From Alphaproteobacteria bacterium (GTDB lineage Bacteria; Pseudomonadota; Alphaproteobacteria; Rickettsiales; 21-14-0-20-44-7): a stretch of DNA of 26,007 bases. Below the pieces are notes generated by a model. The model saw nothing but the letters and a program-made list of their open reading frames with translations. It did not search any database and was not told the DNA's origin. Where the stretch lies: NCBI GenBank assembly GCA_013288575.1, contig JABDBO010000008.1, positions 1 through 26,007 on the forward strand, read 5' to 3'. Within the stretch, counting starts at the first letter, position 1. Each line of letters begins with the position of its first letter. Below, in pieces: positions 7,461-15,729 of this stretch. Made by a program: the position numbers and the translations under genes.

Positions 7461-8129
7461 ATGGAAAATATTTCGCAACACCTATTTTTATACTGCGAAA
7501 GGGGCTTAAATTCCGCCTTTTGGGCCGAACCTGTTAACGCTTTAAGCAATTTTGCCTTCATATTTGCTGCAATTATTGCCTATAGCAAATTCTGCCGCGG
7601 AAATAATAGTAATTGGGAGTTAAAAACCCTCGTAATCCTTACCGCAATTGTTGGCATCGGCAGCTTCATTTTCCATACAATTGCCACAAAAACTGCGATT
7701 TTGGCTGATATTATACCAATAGTTATTTTCATCCATTTTTCGGTTTATGCCATTTTCCACCAGGCTCTCCGCTTAAAATCCTGGCAGGCTGCACTTTGCG
7801 CAATCAGTTTTTTGGGCTTTAATGTCGCCATTTTGCAGATTTTTGGCCGCACTTTATTTAATGGCTCAATTCAATACCTGCCGACGCTGGCGTTTTTGAT
7901 TATAGTTTCTGCGGCAATATCTTTAAAAAAACTTCCCGGCGAACGGCAGTTTGAACTTTCGAGTTTTGTATTTTCCGTCTCGATATTCTGCCGCAGCTTC
8001 GACCAAGCATTCTGCCACACCTTCCCGCTCGGCCTGCATTTCATGTGGCATATTCTAAATGCCGTGACGATGTATTATGTGATGAAGGGATTAATATATA
8101 ATTTGCGCTCAAGCGCCGCGCACAGCTAA
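7461..8129 (+). CDS. Ceramidase-like integral membrane hydrolase (CREST-type)
   Basis: A 222-residue membrane protein with about seven hydrophobic spans. It starts with YCERGLNSAFWAEPVNALSN (11-30), the hallmark I associate with bacterial members of the alkaline ceramidase family. The expected active-site residues are present: Ser68 and His72 in GSFIFHT, Asp83 in LADIIPI, and His193 and His197 in LGLHFMWHILN. In characterised relatives three His bind zinc and Ser/Asp assist amide hydrolysis. The substrate here is unknown; a ceramide-like or other lipid amide is inference. The start is supported by GAGG about 6 nt upstream. The gene stands alone, convergent with greA, and its 3' end abuts a GC-rich palindrome. 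Confidence 0.85.
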   Translation: MENISQHLFLYCERGLNSAFWAEPVNALSNFAFIFAAIIAYSKFCRGNNSNWELKTLVILTAIVGIGSFIFHTIATKTAILADIIPIVIFIHFSVYAIFHQALRLKSWQAALCAISFLGFNVAILQIFGRTLFNGSIQYLPTLAFLIIVSAAISLKKLPGERQFELSSFVFSVSIFCRSFDQAFCHTFPLGLHFMWHILNAVTMYYVMKGLIYNLRSSAAHS

Positions 8130-8265
8130 CCGGCCTTTGGCCTCGCCTTCGCTTCGCTCGGAACTCATAGCATCACTTGTAGAGTCTGCGAGGCAGGAGC
8201 CGAGCCAGCCATGAGCCGGCGAAGCGATACGCCATCGGAGGGCCAGTAGGCCCGCACGGGGCGCG
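8130..8265. repeat. GC-rich imperfect palindromic element
   Basis: The stretch between two convergent genes is far more GC-rich than its surroundings and is largely self-complementary. The outer ends form small hairpins of their own: GGCC-TTT-GGCC (8132-8142) on the left and GGGCC-AGTA-GGCCC (8240-8253) on the right. Further in, TCGCTTCGCTCGG with CTCATAGC on the left mirrors, in reverse complement, GCCATGAG and CCGGCGAAGCGA on the right. No coding frame or T-tract is evident. It could be a dispersed palindromic repeat that also blocks read-through from both genes. Confidence 0.7.
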
Positions 8266-8268
8266 TTA

Positions 8269-8742
8269 TTATTTATATTCAACCTTCAAAATATCATACT
8301 CCACTTGCCCTTTCGGAGTATTTACCTCAACCACATCACCCTGGTTTTTGCCGATCAGCGCACGGGCAACCGGAGTTGTATAGGCAATCAAACCTTTCTC
8401 GATATCCGCTTCATATTCGCCGACAATTTTATAGGTTTTTTTTGCCTCGGTTTCCAAATCTTCCAGTGTTACGGTTGCACCAAATTTCACCTGCGTGCCG
8501 CTTTGTTCTTTCGGATCAAGAATTTCGGCCAAGCCGATTTTTGCCTCTAACTCCTGGATGCGACCTTCGATAAAACCCTGCTTTTCTTTGGCCGCTTTAT
8601 ATTCGGCATTTTCCTTCAAATCACCATGCGCGCGCGCTTCAGCAATCGCCTCGATAACTTCCGGGCGCTGCCTTCCTTTCAAATCTTTCAACTCAGCTTC
8701 CATTTTCGTGAAGCCTTCCTTGGTAATAGGGAAACGGTCCAT
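8269..8742 (-). CDS. greA: Transcription elongation factor GreA
   Basis: GreA rescues backtracked RNA polymerase by stimulating cleavage of the 3' end of the nascent RNA. The protein has the normal 157-residue length. The N-terminal coiled coil (about 1-75) contains EARAHGDLKENAEYKAAKEK; the acidic residues at its tip (D and E of GDLKENAEY) are those expected to reach the polymerase active site. The C-terminal FKBP-like domain includes ARALIGKNQGDVVEVNTPKG. AAGGA lies 8 nt before the ATG. A likely promoter of its own stands upstream, so greA seems to be transcribed separately from the orphan genes behind it. Confidence 0.98.
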   Translation of the reverse strand: MDRFPITKEGFTKMEAELKDLKGRQRPEVIEAIAEARAHGDLKENAEYKAAKEKQGFIEGRIQELEAKIGLAEILDPKEQSGTQVKFGATVTLEDLETEAKKTYKIVGEYEADIEKGLIAYTTPVARALIGKNQGDVVEVNTPKGQVEYDILKVEYK

Positions 8743-8770
8743 CTCTAATCCTTAAAAAATCAAGCTTGGT

Positions 8771-8799
8771 GTTATATACTAAACTGCAGCCCACTGCAA
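8771..8799 (-). promoter_or_regulatory. Probable greA promoter
   Basis: On the minus strand TTGCAG (8799-8794), a 17-nt spacer and TATAAC (8776-8771) form a reasonable sigma70-type promoter. It begins in the gap after the upstream orphan gene and would start greA mRNA near 8764. Confidence 0.45.
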
Positions 8800-8807
8800 T
8801 GGTATAA

Positions 8808-9572
8808 CTAAAGGCCTCTTTCTGCCTCTGAACGTTGATATATAGCCTGTCTGGCATTTTTTATAATATTCTCAGTTTTACTCTGAGCATCTGCTATTTC
8901 TTTGTCTGATAAATCATCGCTTTCGCTTAAACTTTTTTGAAGATGCGCAGCGACATCTTTTATATCGCCATCAATGCGTTTTCTATTTTCATCATTAAAG
9001 CCATTTGGTGACTCTTGCTCAATTTTCTGGATTAAGTCATATGCTTGTTTTTGGCTAACTTTTCCCGTAGCATTTGCTGGTATTGGAGAATCAGATTTAA
9101 TTCCTAAATCAGTTCGTAACTTTTCTAGAAACTGTGGGTTTTCACCATTTCGGAGTGCTCTAGAAAAATCTGCATCTAAACTGCCAATTCCTTCTTTCTC
9201 ATGCAAATTAGCCAGAGCTTTTACTTCTGGCGGAGAATTATTCACTGCTGTTTTTTCAAATGATTCGCTTGGTTTTATTTCAAAGTAATTTTGCCTTCCA
9301 TGCACACCGCTATTTATTGATTTATCATAATGTTGAACCGATCCGTTTTTTTGCATTTCATCAAGTTTCTTAGTTAAAACATTAGCTTTCTTCTCATCTG
9401 TAATGCTTAACGAATAACTCACCCTGTCATTAATAGGATAAACTCTCAGTTCGGTTTGCATCCCTAGCTGCTTATCCAGAGCTAATTTAGTTTGGTTTAA
9501 TGCCACCAACTGCTCATTTGATAAATTAGCATCCATATTATCTCTTCTTACGGCTAGAACTTCTTTGGCCAT
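8808..9572 (-). CDS. Hypothetical protein, probable 3' part of a frame-split gene
   Basis: A 254-residue charged, helical protein without recognisable domains, signal peptide or membrane span. The only in-frame ATG near the front is at 9572 (MAKEVLAVRRDN), with no ribosome binding site; a TTG at 9590 is the alternative. The frame stays open back to about 9625 and reads like protein there too (RVGTEGLPSDEKMAKE). That suggests this segment continues the upstream orphan gene in the -1 frame and is not an independent gene. The C-terminal part is rich in Asp, Glu, Lys and Ser (LSESDDLSDKEIADAQSKTE). It may be an orphan effector-like or lineage-specific protein; no function can be given. Confidence 0.6.
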   Translation of the reverse strand: MAKEVLAVRRDNMDANLSNEQLVALNQTKLALDKQLGMQTELRVYPINDRVSYSLSITDEKKANVLTKKLDEMQKNGSVQHYDKSINSGVHGRQNYFEIKPSESFEKTAVNNSPPEVKALANLHEKEGIGSLDADFSRALRNGENPQFLEKLRTDLGIKSDSPIPANATGKVSQKQAYDLIQKIEQESPNGFNDENRKRIDGDIKDVAAHLQKSLSESDDLSDKEIADAQSKTENIIKNARQAIYQRSEAERGL

Positions 9573-10066
9573 TTTTTCATCTGATGGCAAGCCCTCTGTG
9601 CCAACCCTTGCTTGGTAGCTCTTAGTTCATAATTTTCTGTAATTGCACGCATGTCGCCTTTTTTTCCTGCCCAGTCAATTGCTGCAATTTGCCTTTGATT
9701 TAATTTTACTGATTCCAAATCAACATTTTGTGCCAAACCTGATTCTTTTGCGGCCTGCATATATCTTTCCATAACCCCGTTCGGGTTAGAAAGAAAATCT
9801 TGCGGAAATGAAGTTAATAAATATGAATCTGTATGGTTATTGCCACCCATACTGGAAGATAAATTATGAGCTTGTAAATTCTTACCTAAATGATTTTCAT
9901 CCAAATATTTATCTACAGCGGCAAAATTCTTAAATTTAAAAAATGTAGCATTAAATTTTCTATCATCGGAGGTAAGGTCTTCTGGTAAACCAATAATTTT
10001 TGCGACTTTCTGCCTAGCGTCAGCAAATACTTCTTCCACTTCTTTATTGGTAAATTTTTCTGCCAT
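9554..10066 (-). CDS. Hypothetical protein, probable 5' part of a frame-split gene
   Basis: A 170-residue protein of unknown family that starts MAEKFTNKEVEEVFADARQK. It is acidic to neutral and soluble in character. The last dozen residues (ACHQMKKWPKKF) look unlike the rest and overlap the next reading frame, as expected if translation has run past a frameshift. Joined with the downstream frame it would make a protein of about 430 residues. The pair lies between greA and the carB side of the window, a place where many alphaproteobacteria have carB and greA close together. Confidence 0.6.
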   Translation of the reverse strand: MAEKFTNKEVEEVFADARQKVAKIIGLPEDLTSDDRKFNATFFKFKNFAAVDKYLDENHLGKNLQAHNLSSSMGGNNHTDSYLLTSFPQDFLSNPNGVMERYMQAAKESGLAQNVDLESVKLNQRQIAAIDWAGKKGDMRAITENYELRATKQGLAQRACHQMKKWPKKF

Positions 10067-10326
10067 GCGTAATGATAACTTATTTCTATTAACCTATTAT
10101 TACATAAGCCTTGTTTATTGATTACATTAAAACAATAGCTTAGCTAGATTATTGAAATGAGAGCACGCGGAATTTCACGTAAATATGCTAGAATTTACAG
10201 ATATATAAGGCTAGCAGCTCTGCAATGGGCTATGTAATCAGCTTTATAGCCACCATAAACTATTAAAATGCGACAAATATCAGTTATTTAACATTAATTA
10301 ACCCTTCTTTGCTAATAATAATACGC
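10067..10326. other. Divergent intergenic region
   Basis: This 260-bp AT-rich stretch separates the orphan pair from the SemiSWEET gene and must hold both promoters, though I see no convincing boxes. It contains a small hairpin (GGCTAT 10228-10233 with ATAGCC 10246-10251). On the plus strand there is a 26-codon frame at 10157-10237 whose product is Arg/Tyr-rich and lacks a ribosome binding site. Confidence 0.5.
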
Positions 10327-10605
10327 ATGGGGTTGGAAATAATTGCATTTTTTGCCGGCTGCGTAAGCGCTATGAGCGCCCTGCCCCAATTACTAAAAAT
10401 TATAAGATCAAAAAAGACTTCGGGAATTTCTTTCGCGATGTTCGTAATGGTTAGTAGCTCGAGTATTTTATGGGTTATTTTTGGTATAATGTCGGCGACC
10501 TATTCCATAATTTTCTGGAACTCAATCTCATTTATGCTGTGTAGTATTGTGATGGTTATAGGCTTGCGACAAAAAACAACGCATGATCACGAATTTATAA
10601 TTTAA
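10327..10605 (+). CDS. SemiSWEET / PQ-loop small sugar transporter-like protein
   Basis: A 92-residue membrane protein with three hydrophobic helices and the PQ-loop signature [17 protein letters not shown] at about 19-35. This is the half-size unit of SWEET sugar transporters. Bacterial SemiSWEETs dimerise and move sugars such as sucrose or glucose by facilitated diffusion; the substrate here is unknown. The ATG at 10327 gives [11 protein letters not shown]; a TTG six codons earlier is possible. The stop codon overlaps the convergent carB stop by 4 bp. Confidence 0.85.
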   Translation: MGLEIIAFFAGCVSAMSALPQLLKIIRSKKTSGISFAMFVMVSSSSILWVIFGIMSATYSIIFWNSISFMLCSIVMVIGLRQKTTHDHEFII

Positions 10606-13600
10606 GCATACTTCTGCAACGGCGTGACATCAAGCTCTTGTTTATTGAGTGATTCGAGAGCCGAAGTAATTGCTGTCGCCCCTGTAATCGTCGTCGTATA
10701 AGGAATTTTTTGCGTGAGTGCTGTTGAGCGAATTGAAAAACTATCTGCAATCGCTTTTGCGCCTTCGGTCGTGTTAATCACCAGATGCACTTCGCCGTTT
10801 TTCAGCGCGTCAACAATATGCGGCGAGCCTTCGTGAACTTTATTCACGCTCTTAACTTTAATATCAGCCGCTTGCATAGTTTCTGCCGTTCCTTTGGTTG
10901 CCACCAAAGTATAACCAATCGCTTGCAGCCTCTTACCGATTTTGACCGCTTGCGCTTTATCTTCTTCACGAACAGAAATAAACACATTACCTTTTAGCGG
11001 TAAATTATTGCCAGAAGAGATTTGCGCTTTGGCAAATGCCAAACCAAAATCACGATCCAAGCCCATTGCCTCACCGGTTGATTTCATTTCCGGCCCTAAA
11101 ATCGTATCAACTCCTGGGAAGCGAGCGAATGGAAACACTGCTTCTTTCACGGCAATGTGATCAAGCTTTTTATGCTTTAACTTAAAACTCGCCAATGATT
11201 CGCCAGCCATTACACGTGCCGCAATTTTTGAAATCGGATAGCCGATAGTTTTTGCCACGAATGGCACAGTGCGTGATGCGCGCGGATTTACTTCAATCAC
11301 ATAAATCTCGCCGTCTTTTACTGCATATTGCACGTTCATCAAGCCTTTAACTTTCAAAGCCAATGCCATTTTTGCGGTTTGTTTTTCAACTTCTTTCAAG
11401 ATTTTTTCCGGCAATGAATAAGCCGGCAGCGAACATGCAGAATCACCAGAGTGAATGCCCGCTTCTTCAATATGTTCCATAATACCGGCAACGAAAACAT
11501 CTTTGCCATCAGAGAGGCAATCAACATCCAGCTCGATTGCATTTTTCAAATATGAATCAACCAGAACCGGGCTTTCAAACAACTTACCTTTGAATTGCTC
11601 TTGCATTTCGGCAATCCATTTTTCGAGTGTTGGGCGGTCACCAACAATTGCCATCGCACGGCCACCCAAAACATATGATGGGCGCACCAGCACCGGATAA
11701 CCGATTTTTTCGGCTTTCGGAATCACTTCATTTTCGTTATTGGCAATTTCAGACGCAGCTTGTTTTAAGTTCAGATTATCAAGCAATTTGCGGAAGCGAT
11801 CACGATCTTCAGCCAAATCAATTGAATCAACCGATGTACCAAGAATTGGAATTCCTGCGTTTTGCAAAGCATGCGCGAGTTTCAATGGAGTTTGACCACC
11901 AAACTGCACGATTACGCCAAGCAATTCACCTTTTGTCATTTCCAAACGGCAGATCTCAATTACATGTTCAGCTGTAAGTGGTTCAAAATATAAACGGTCA
12001 GAAGTGTCATAATCGGTTGAAACAGTTTCCGGGTTGCAGTTGATCATGATGCTTTCAATTCCCGCCTCTTTCAGCGCATAGCACGCATGCACGCAAGTAT
12101 AATCAAACTCAATCCCCTGCCCGATACGGTTTGGTCCGCCGCCTAAAATAATCACTTTTTTACGGTTGCTAACATTGGCCTCGCATTGGGCTTCATTATA
12201 TTCATTACCTTCATAGCATGAATACATATAGGCAGTAGAAGCTTCAAACTCCGCCGCGCAAGAATCAATGCGCTTATAGACAGGGTGGATATTATATTCT
12301 TTGCGAAGTTTCGCAGCATCAATACCGCTTAATTCTTTTATGCGCGCATCTGAGAAGCCAAGTTTTTTATAATGCAGCAATTCAGGCGCTTTGAGAGATT
12401 TCAACTTCTTGATTTCTTCTTCCGCCGCAACAATATCCGCCAATTGTTCAACGAACCATTTGTCGAAATGTGAAATTTCGCAAATTTCCTTAACTGATAA
12501 ACCAAGACGCAATGCTTCGCCAATAATCAGCAAACGGTCATTACTCATTTTTTTCAAATCAGCTTTGATTGTTTCTTTGGTATATTTGCGCGGAGCGTTC
12601 AAACCAGTCAGACCAGTCTCCATGCTGCACAGCGCTTTCTGCAAGGCTTCTGGGAATGAACGGCCCATTGCCATTGCTTCGCCAACGCTCTTCATAGATG
12701 AGCCCAATTCGGTTTTCGCACCCGGGAATTTCTCGAATGTGAAACGCGGAATTTTCACCACGATATAATCAATAGTCGGTTCAAATGAAGCCGGAGTTTT
12801 ACCGCCAGTTACATCATTTTCAATTTCATCAAGCGTGTAACCAACTGCTAATTTCGCCGCAACTTTAGCAATTGGGAATCCGGTTGCTTTTGATGCCAAA
12901 GCAGAACTGCGCGAAACACGTGGATTCATTTCGATCACAATCATGCGTCCATCTTTCGGGTCAATTGCGAACTGAACGTTCGAACCACCAGTTTCTACAC
13001 CGATTTCACGCAAAACCGCGCAGGAAGCATTTCGCATAATTTGGTATTCTTTATCAGTCAAAGTCAAAGCTGGCGCAACGGTGATTGAGTCACCAGTATG
13101 CACGCCCATCGGGTCAATATTTTCAATTGAGCAGATGATGATGCAGTTATCTTTTTTATCGCGCACCACTTCCATTTCATATTCTTTCCAGCCGAGAACT
13201 GATTCCTCAACCAAGATTTCTGAAACCGGCGAAGCATCAAGCCCGGTTTTGCAAATATGTAAATATTCCTCGCGCGTTTCAGCAATACCGCCGCCCTGCC
13301 CGCCGAGCGTAAATGATGGGCGGATAATTACCGGCAGACCAATTTCTTTGAATGCTTTCTCAGCATCTTCCATATTATTGGCAATTGCAGAACGCGGCAC
13401 GTCTAGGCCGATTTTCAACATTGCTTCCTTAAATTTCGAACGGTCTTCGGCTTTTTCAATCGCGGCAATATTTGCGCCGATAAGCTCAACTTTATATTTT
13501 CTGAGCACACCTTTTTTGGCAACCGCCACTGCTGCGTTTAACGCAGTTTGCCCACCCATAGTTGGCAGTAATGCATCTGGGCGTTCTTTTTCGATAATCT

Positions 13601-13826
13601 TCTCAATAATTTCTGGCGTGATTGGCTCAATATATGTCGCATCTGCCAATTCCGGATCAGTCATGATGGTGGCCGGGTTGGAATTCACAAGAATAATGCG
13701 GTAACCATCAGCTTTTAAGGCTTTGCAGGCTTGCGTGCCTGAGTAATCAAATTCGCAGGCCTGGCCAATAACAATCGGCCCCGCGCCTATAATCATAATA
13801 CTTTTAATGTCTGTGCGTTTTGGCAT
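10602..13826 (-). CDS. carB: Carbamoyl-phosphate synthase large subunit
   Basis: CarB makes carbamoyl phosphate from bicarbonate, ATP and ammonia delivered by CarA, feeding arginine and pyrimidine synthesis. At 1074 residues the protein has the normal length. Two homologous halves are clear: [20 protein letters not shown] (about 10-29) and [20 protein letters not shown] (about 559-578). Each is followed by an ATP-grasp domain with [17 protein letters not shown] loops ([23 protein letters not shown]) and [19 protein letters not shown] or [20 protein letters not shown] motifs. An oligomerisation region lies between them and an MGS-like allosteric domain occupies roughly the last 140 residues. 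No carA is in this window. GGGA lies a few bases before the ATG. Confidence 0.99.
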   Translation of the reverse strand: MPKRTDIKSIMIIGAGPIVIGQACEFDYSGTQACKALKADGYRIILVNSNPATIMTDPELADATYIEPITPEIIEKIIEKERPDALLPTMGGQTALNAAVAVAKKGVLRKYKVELIGANIAAIEKAEDRSKFKEAMLKIGLDVPRSAIANNMEDAEKAFKEIGLPVIIRPSFTLGGQGGGIAETREEYLHICKTGLDASPVSEILVEESVLGWKEYEMEVVRDKKDNCIIICSIENIDPMGVHTGDSITVAPALTLTDKEYQIMRNASCAVLREIGVETGGSNVQFAIDPKDGRMIVIEMNPRVSRSSALASKATGFPIAKVAAKLAVGYTLDEIENDVTGGKTPASFEPTIDYIVVKIPRFTFEKFPGAKTELGSSMKSVGEAMAMGRSFPEALQKALCSMETGLTGLNAPRKYTKETIKADLKKMSNDRLLIIGEALRLGLSVKEICEISHFDKWFVEQLADIVAAEEEIKKLKSLKAPELLHYKKLGFSDARIKELSGIDAAKLRKEYNIHPVYKRIDSCAAEFEASTAYMYSCYEGNEYNEAQCEANVSNRKKVIILGGGPNRIGQGIEFDYTCVHACYALKEAGIESIMINCNPETVSTDYDTSDRLYFEPLTAEHVIEICRLEMTKGELLGVIVQFGGQTPLKLAHALQNAGIPILGTSVDSIDLAEDRDRFRKLLDNLNLKQAASEIANNENEVIPKAEKIGYPVLVRPSYVLGGRAMAIVGDRPTLEKWIAEMQEQFKGKLFESPVLVDSYLKNAIELDVDCLSDGKDVFVAGIMEHIEEAGIHSGDSACSLPAYSLPEKILKEVEKQTAKMALALKVKGLMNVQYAVKDGEIYVIEVNPRASRTVPFVAKTIGYPISKIAARVMAGESLASFKLKHKKLDHIAVKEAVFPFARFPGVDTILGPEMKSTGEAMGLDRDFGLAFAKAQISSGNNLPLKGNVFISVREEDKAQAVKIGKRLQAIGYTLVATKGTAETMQAADIKVKSVNKVHEGSPHIVDALKNGEVHLVINTTEGAKAIADSFSIRSTALTQKIPYTTTITGATAITSALESLNKQELDVTPLQKYA

Positions 13827-13936
13827 ATTCCCATTTATCCTAGAGCAAAATTTATGAGGGTTTAAAGCATTCGAGTTAATAATTCAACTGCGTAATTCGC
13901 ATTAGATTTTTATGGGCTATATGCTATGTCAAGGCA

Positions 13937-14617
13937 ATGACCAATTGGCAAACTACCAAAACCACTGATGGCGGCGAAATGTCGCTTTATATTGCCCGCC
14001 CTAATCAAGCACCCAAAGGCGGAATCCTCATATTCCAGGAAATTTTTGGCGTTAACCAACATATAAAAGAAGTAACTGAAAAATTTGCTAGCCTTGGATT
14101 ATTGGCGGTAGCACCAGATTTATTTCACCGCTCACAGCCGCGTTTTGCCGAAGAGGATTATACCAATAATGCAAAAGGCCGCGAATATATGCAAAACTAT
14201 ACATCGGCGCATATGTCATATGATATTGAGGCCGCCTATAAATGGCTAAGAAACGAGCTGGGTAATGATAATATAGCCGCATCGGGCTATTGTTTAGGTG
14301 GTAAATTGGCGTTTTTGGCCAATGCTACCCAGCCGTTAAAATGCGCAATTAGTTATTATGGCAACCTCGGCAGTATTATTGAACAAGCCAAAAACCAGCA
14401 CGGGCCATTATTAATGTGTTGGGGTGGCAAAGATGAGCATTTGGGCCTGGATATGCCGCATCAAGTAGTAAAAGAATTGAAGAGCGCTGGCAAAACCTTC
14501 ACAAATGCCATATTTTCCGATGCCGGCCACGGCTTTTTCTGCGACAAGCGCGATGCTTATAACCCAGCCGCCGCCAAGCAATCCTGGGCTTTGGTGAAGG
14601 AATTTTTGGCCCAATAA
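13937..14617 (+). CDS. Dienelactone hydrolase family protein
   Basis: An alpha/beta hydrolase of 226 residues, the usual length of the family. The catalytic triad is visible: nucleophile Cys119 in GYCLGGK, Asp166 in WGGKDEHLG and His198 in DAGHGF, with Glu35 in FQEIFG in the position that activates the Cys in characterised enzymes. No signal peptide is present, so it is probably cytoplasmic. Characterised members open dienelactones from chlorocatechol breakdown, but most members like this one have unknown natural substrates. AAGG stands about 6 nt before the ATG. It is divergent from carB and lies upstream of the ribosomal cluster promoter. Confidence 0.9.
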   Translation: MTNWQTTKTTDGGEMSLYIARPNQAPKGGILIFQEIFGVNQHIKEVTEKFASLGLLAVAPDLFHRSQPRFAEEDYTNNAKGREYMQNYTSAHMSYDIEAAYKWLRNELGNDNIAASGYCLGGKLAFLANATQPLKCAISYYGNLGSIIEQAKNQHGPLLMCWGGKDEHLGLDMPHQVVKELKSAGKTFTNAIFSDAGHGFFCDKRDAYNPAAAKQSWALVKEFLAQ

Positions 14618-14648
14618 TCAGCCTTACAAAAAAAGTTTATTTTCGCGC

Positions 14649-14677
14649 TTGACATATCCTAACCTCGTCCGTATATT
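14649..14677 (+). promoter_or_regulatory. Strong sigma70-type promoter of the str-S10 cluster
   Basis: A perfect -35 box TTGACA (14649-14654), exactly 17 nt of spacer and TATATT (14672-14677) predict a transcription start near 14684. That leaves a leader of about 70 nt before rpsL, containing the inverted repeat TCCTTG (14682-14687) and CAAGGA (14702-14707). This promoter probably drives the whole ribosomal cluster. Confidence 0.75.
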
Positions 14678-14711
14678 GCGCGTCCTTGTCGGGGTCGCCC
14701 TCAAGGAAACT

Positions 14712-14768
14712 ATGTCTAGTTTTGGACGAGAAACAAACAGGATATTTGATATATATGCCTACAATTAA
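14712..14768 (+). CDS. Possible leader peptide overlapping rpsL start
   Basis: An 18-codon frame starts at an ATG with a well placed AAGGA about 5 nt upstream and ends 14 nt inside rpsL. Its product would be [18 protein letters not shown]. It has a better ribosome binding site than rpsL itself (AGGA 12 nt from its ATG), so it could couple or restrict rpsL translation. The short length means chance is quite possible. Confidence 0.3.
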   Translation: MSSFGRETNRIFDIYAYN

Positions 14769-15126
14769 CCAACTGGTTAGAAAACCAAGGTCGCCGCTTT
14801 CATCTCGCAACAAAGTACCTGCGATGCAAGCTTGCCCTCAAAAACGCGGTGTTTGCACACGCGTTTACACTACAACTCCTAAAAAACCAAATTCCGCGCT
14901 TCGTAAAGTTGCGCGCGTCCGTTTAACTAACGGCTTTGAAGTTTCATCATACATCCCAGGCGAAGGCCACAACTTGCAAGAACACTCTGTCGTGCTTATC
15001 CGCGGCGGCCGTGTGAAAGATTTGCCAGGTGTGCGTTACCACATCCTGCGCGGTACATTAGATACCCAAGGCGTTAAAGATCGTAAAAAACGCCGTTCAC
15101 ACTATGGTGCGAAACGTCCTAAATAA
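14755..15126 (+). CDS. rpsL: 30S ribosomal protein S12
   Basis: S12 sits at the decoding centre of the small subunit and controls translation accuracy. The 123-residue protein begins [12 protein letters not shown], which fixes the start at 14755; a frame that extends further upstream is leader sequence. The conserved [13 protein letters not shown] loop has Lys43 and the loop [11 protein letters not shown] has Lys88. These are the residues whose substitution gives streptomycin resistance, and both are in the unmutated form. Asp89 is the usual methylthiolation site. It is the first gene of the cluster. Confidence 0.98.
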   Translation: MPTINQLVRKPRSPLSSRNKVPAMQACPQKRGVCTRVYTTTPKKPNSALRKVARVRLTNGFEVSSYIPGEGHNLQEHSVVLIRGGRVKDLPGVRYHILRGTLDTQGVKDRKKRRSHYGAKRPK

Positions 15127-15139
15127 ATTCCAAATAACG

Positions 15140-15163
15140 TTAAAACCTTAAAACGCTAAAAAC
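15140..15163. repeat. Short direct repeats in rpsL-rpsG spacer
   Basis: TTAAAAC at 15140-15146, TTAAAAC at 15148-15154 and CTAAAAAC at 15156-15163 repeat with a period of 8 bp just before rpsG. Confidence 0.55.
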
Positions 15164-15172
15164 GAGATTCCT

Positions 15173-15640
15173 ATGAGAAGAAGAAGTGCAGTAAAAAGAG
15201 TCGTCAATCCGGATCCAAAGTTTCATAACATTACTTTGGCGAAGATGATGAACGTTCTTATGTATGATGGAAAAAAATCCGTCGCTGAGCAAATCGTCTA
15301 TGGCGCACTCGATATCATCGAGAAAAAACTAAAGCGCAATCCGATTGAAGTTTTCCAAGATGCTTTGGCAAAATGCCGCCCATCTGTGGAAGTTCGCTCT
15401 CGCCGCGTTGGTGGTGCAACTTACCAAGTTCCTATGGAAGTTCGTGATGTGCGTTCGATCGCTCTCGCTATTCGTTGGATCATTGGTGCAGCTCGCGCCC
15501 GTTCTGAACGTACAATGGCAGCAAAACTGGCTGGCGAATTGATGGATGCTTTGGCTGACCGCGGAAACGCAGTTAAAAAACGCGAAGAAACTCACAGAAT
15601 GGCCGAAGCGAACCGCGCATTCAGCCACTTCAAATGGTAA
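15173..15640 (+). CDS. rpsG: 30S ribosomal protein S7
   Basis: S7 organises the 3' domain of 16S rRNA and lies near the exit site. At 155 residues it is a normal bacterial S7, beginning MRRRSAVKR and containing the conserved [12 protein letters not shown] and AIRWII segments and the C-terminal [14 protein letters not shown]. In E. coli S7 is the translational regulator of the str operon. Whether it acts so here cannot be read from the spacer, which holds only short A-rich direct repeats and a weak ribosome binding site. Confidence 0.98.
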   Translation: MRRRSAVKRVVNPDPKFHNITLAKMMNVLMYDGKKSVAEQIVYGALDIIEKKLKRNPIEVFQDALAKCRPSVEVRSRRVGGATYQVPMEVRDVRSIALAIRWIIGAARARSERTMAAKLAGELMDALADRGNAVKKREETHRMAEANRAFSHFKW

Positions 15641-15676
15641 AAATTTAATCGTTATCCGGTTGACTTTAAGACTAAT

Positions 15677-15704
15677 CGGAAAACGAAGAACGGAAAACGA
15701 GATA
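15677..15704. repeat. Four 7-bp units in rpsG-fusA spacer
   Basis: CGGAAAA, CGAAGAA, CGGAAAA and CGAGATA follow one another in exact 7-bp register, and the 10-mer CGGAAAACGA occurs twice, 14 bp apart. Confidence 0.7.
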
Positions 15705-15729
15705 ATAAAGAAAAGAATAGAGATTTAAA

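Noticed and set aside
9600..9640. Programmed -1 frameshift in the split orphan gene
   Set aside because: No X XXY YYZ slippery heptamer or following strong hairpin is visible at the frame change; ordinary frameshift is simpler.
13827..13936. Divergent promoters between carB and the hydrolase gene
   Set aside because: Only weak -35/-10 candidates with poor spacing or too short a leader could be found, so none is listed.
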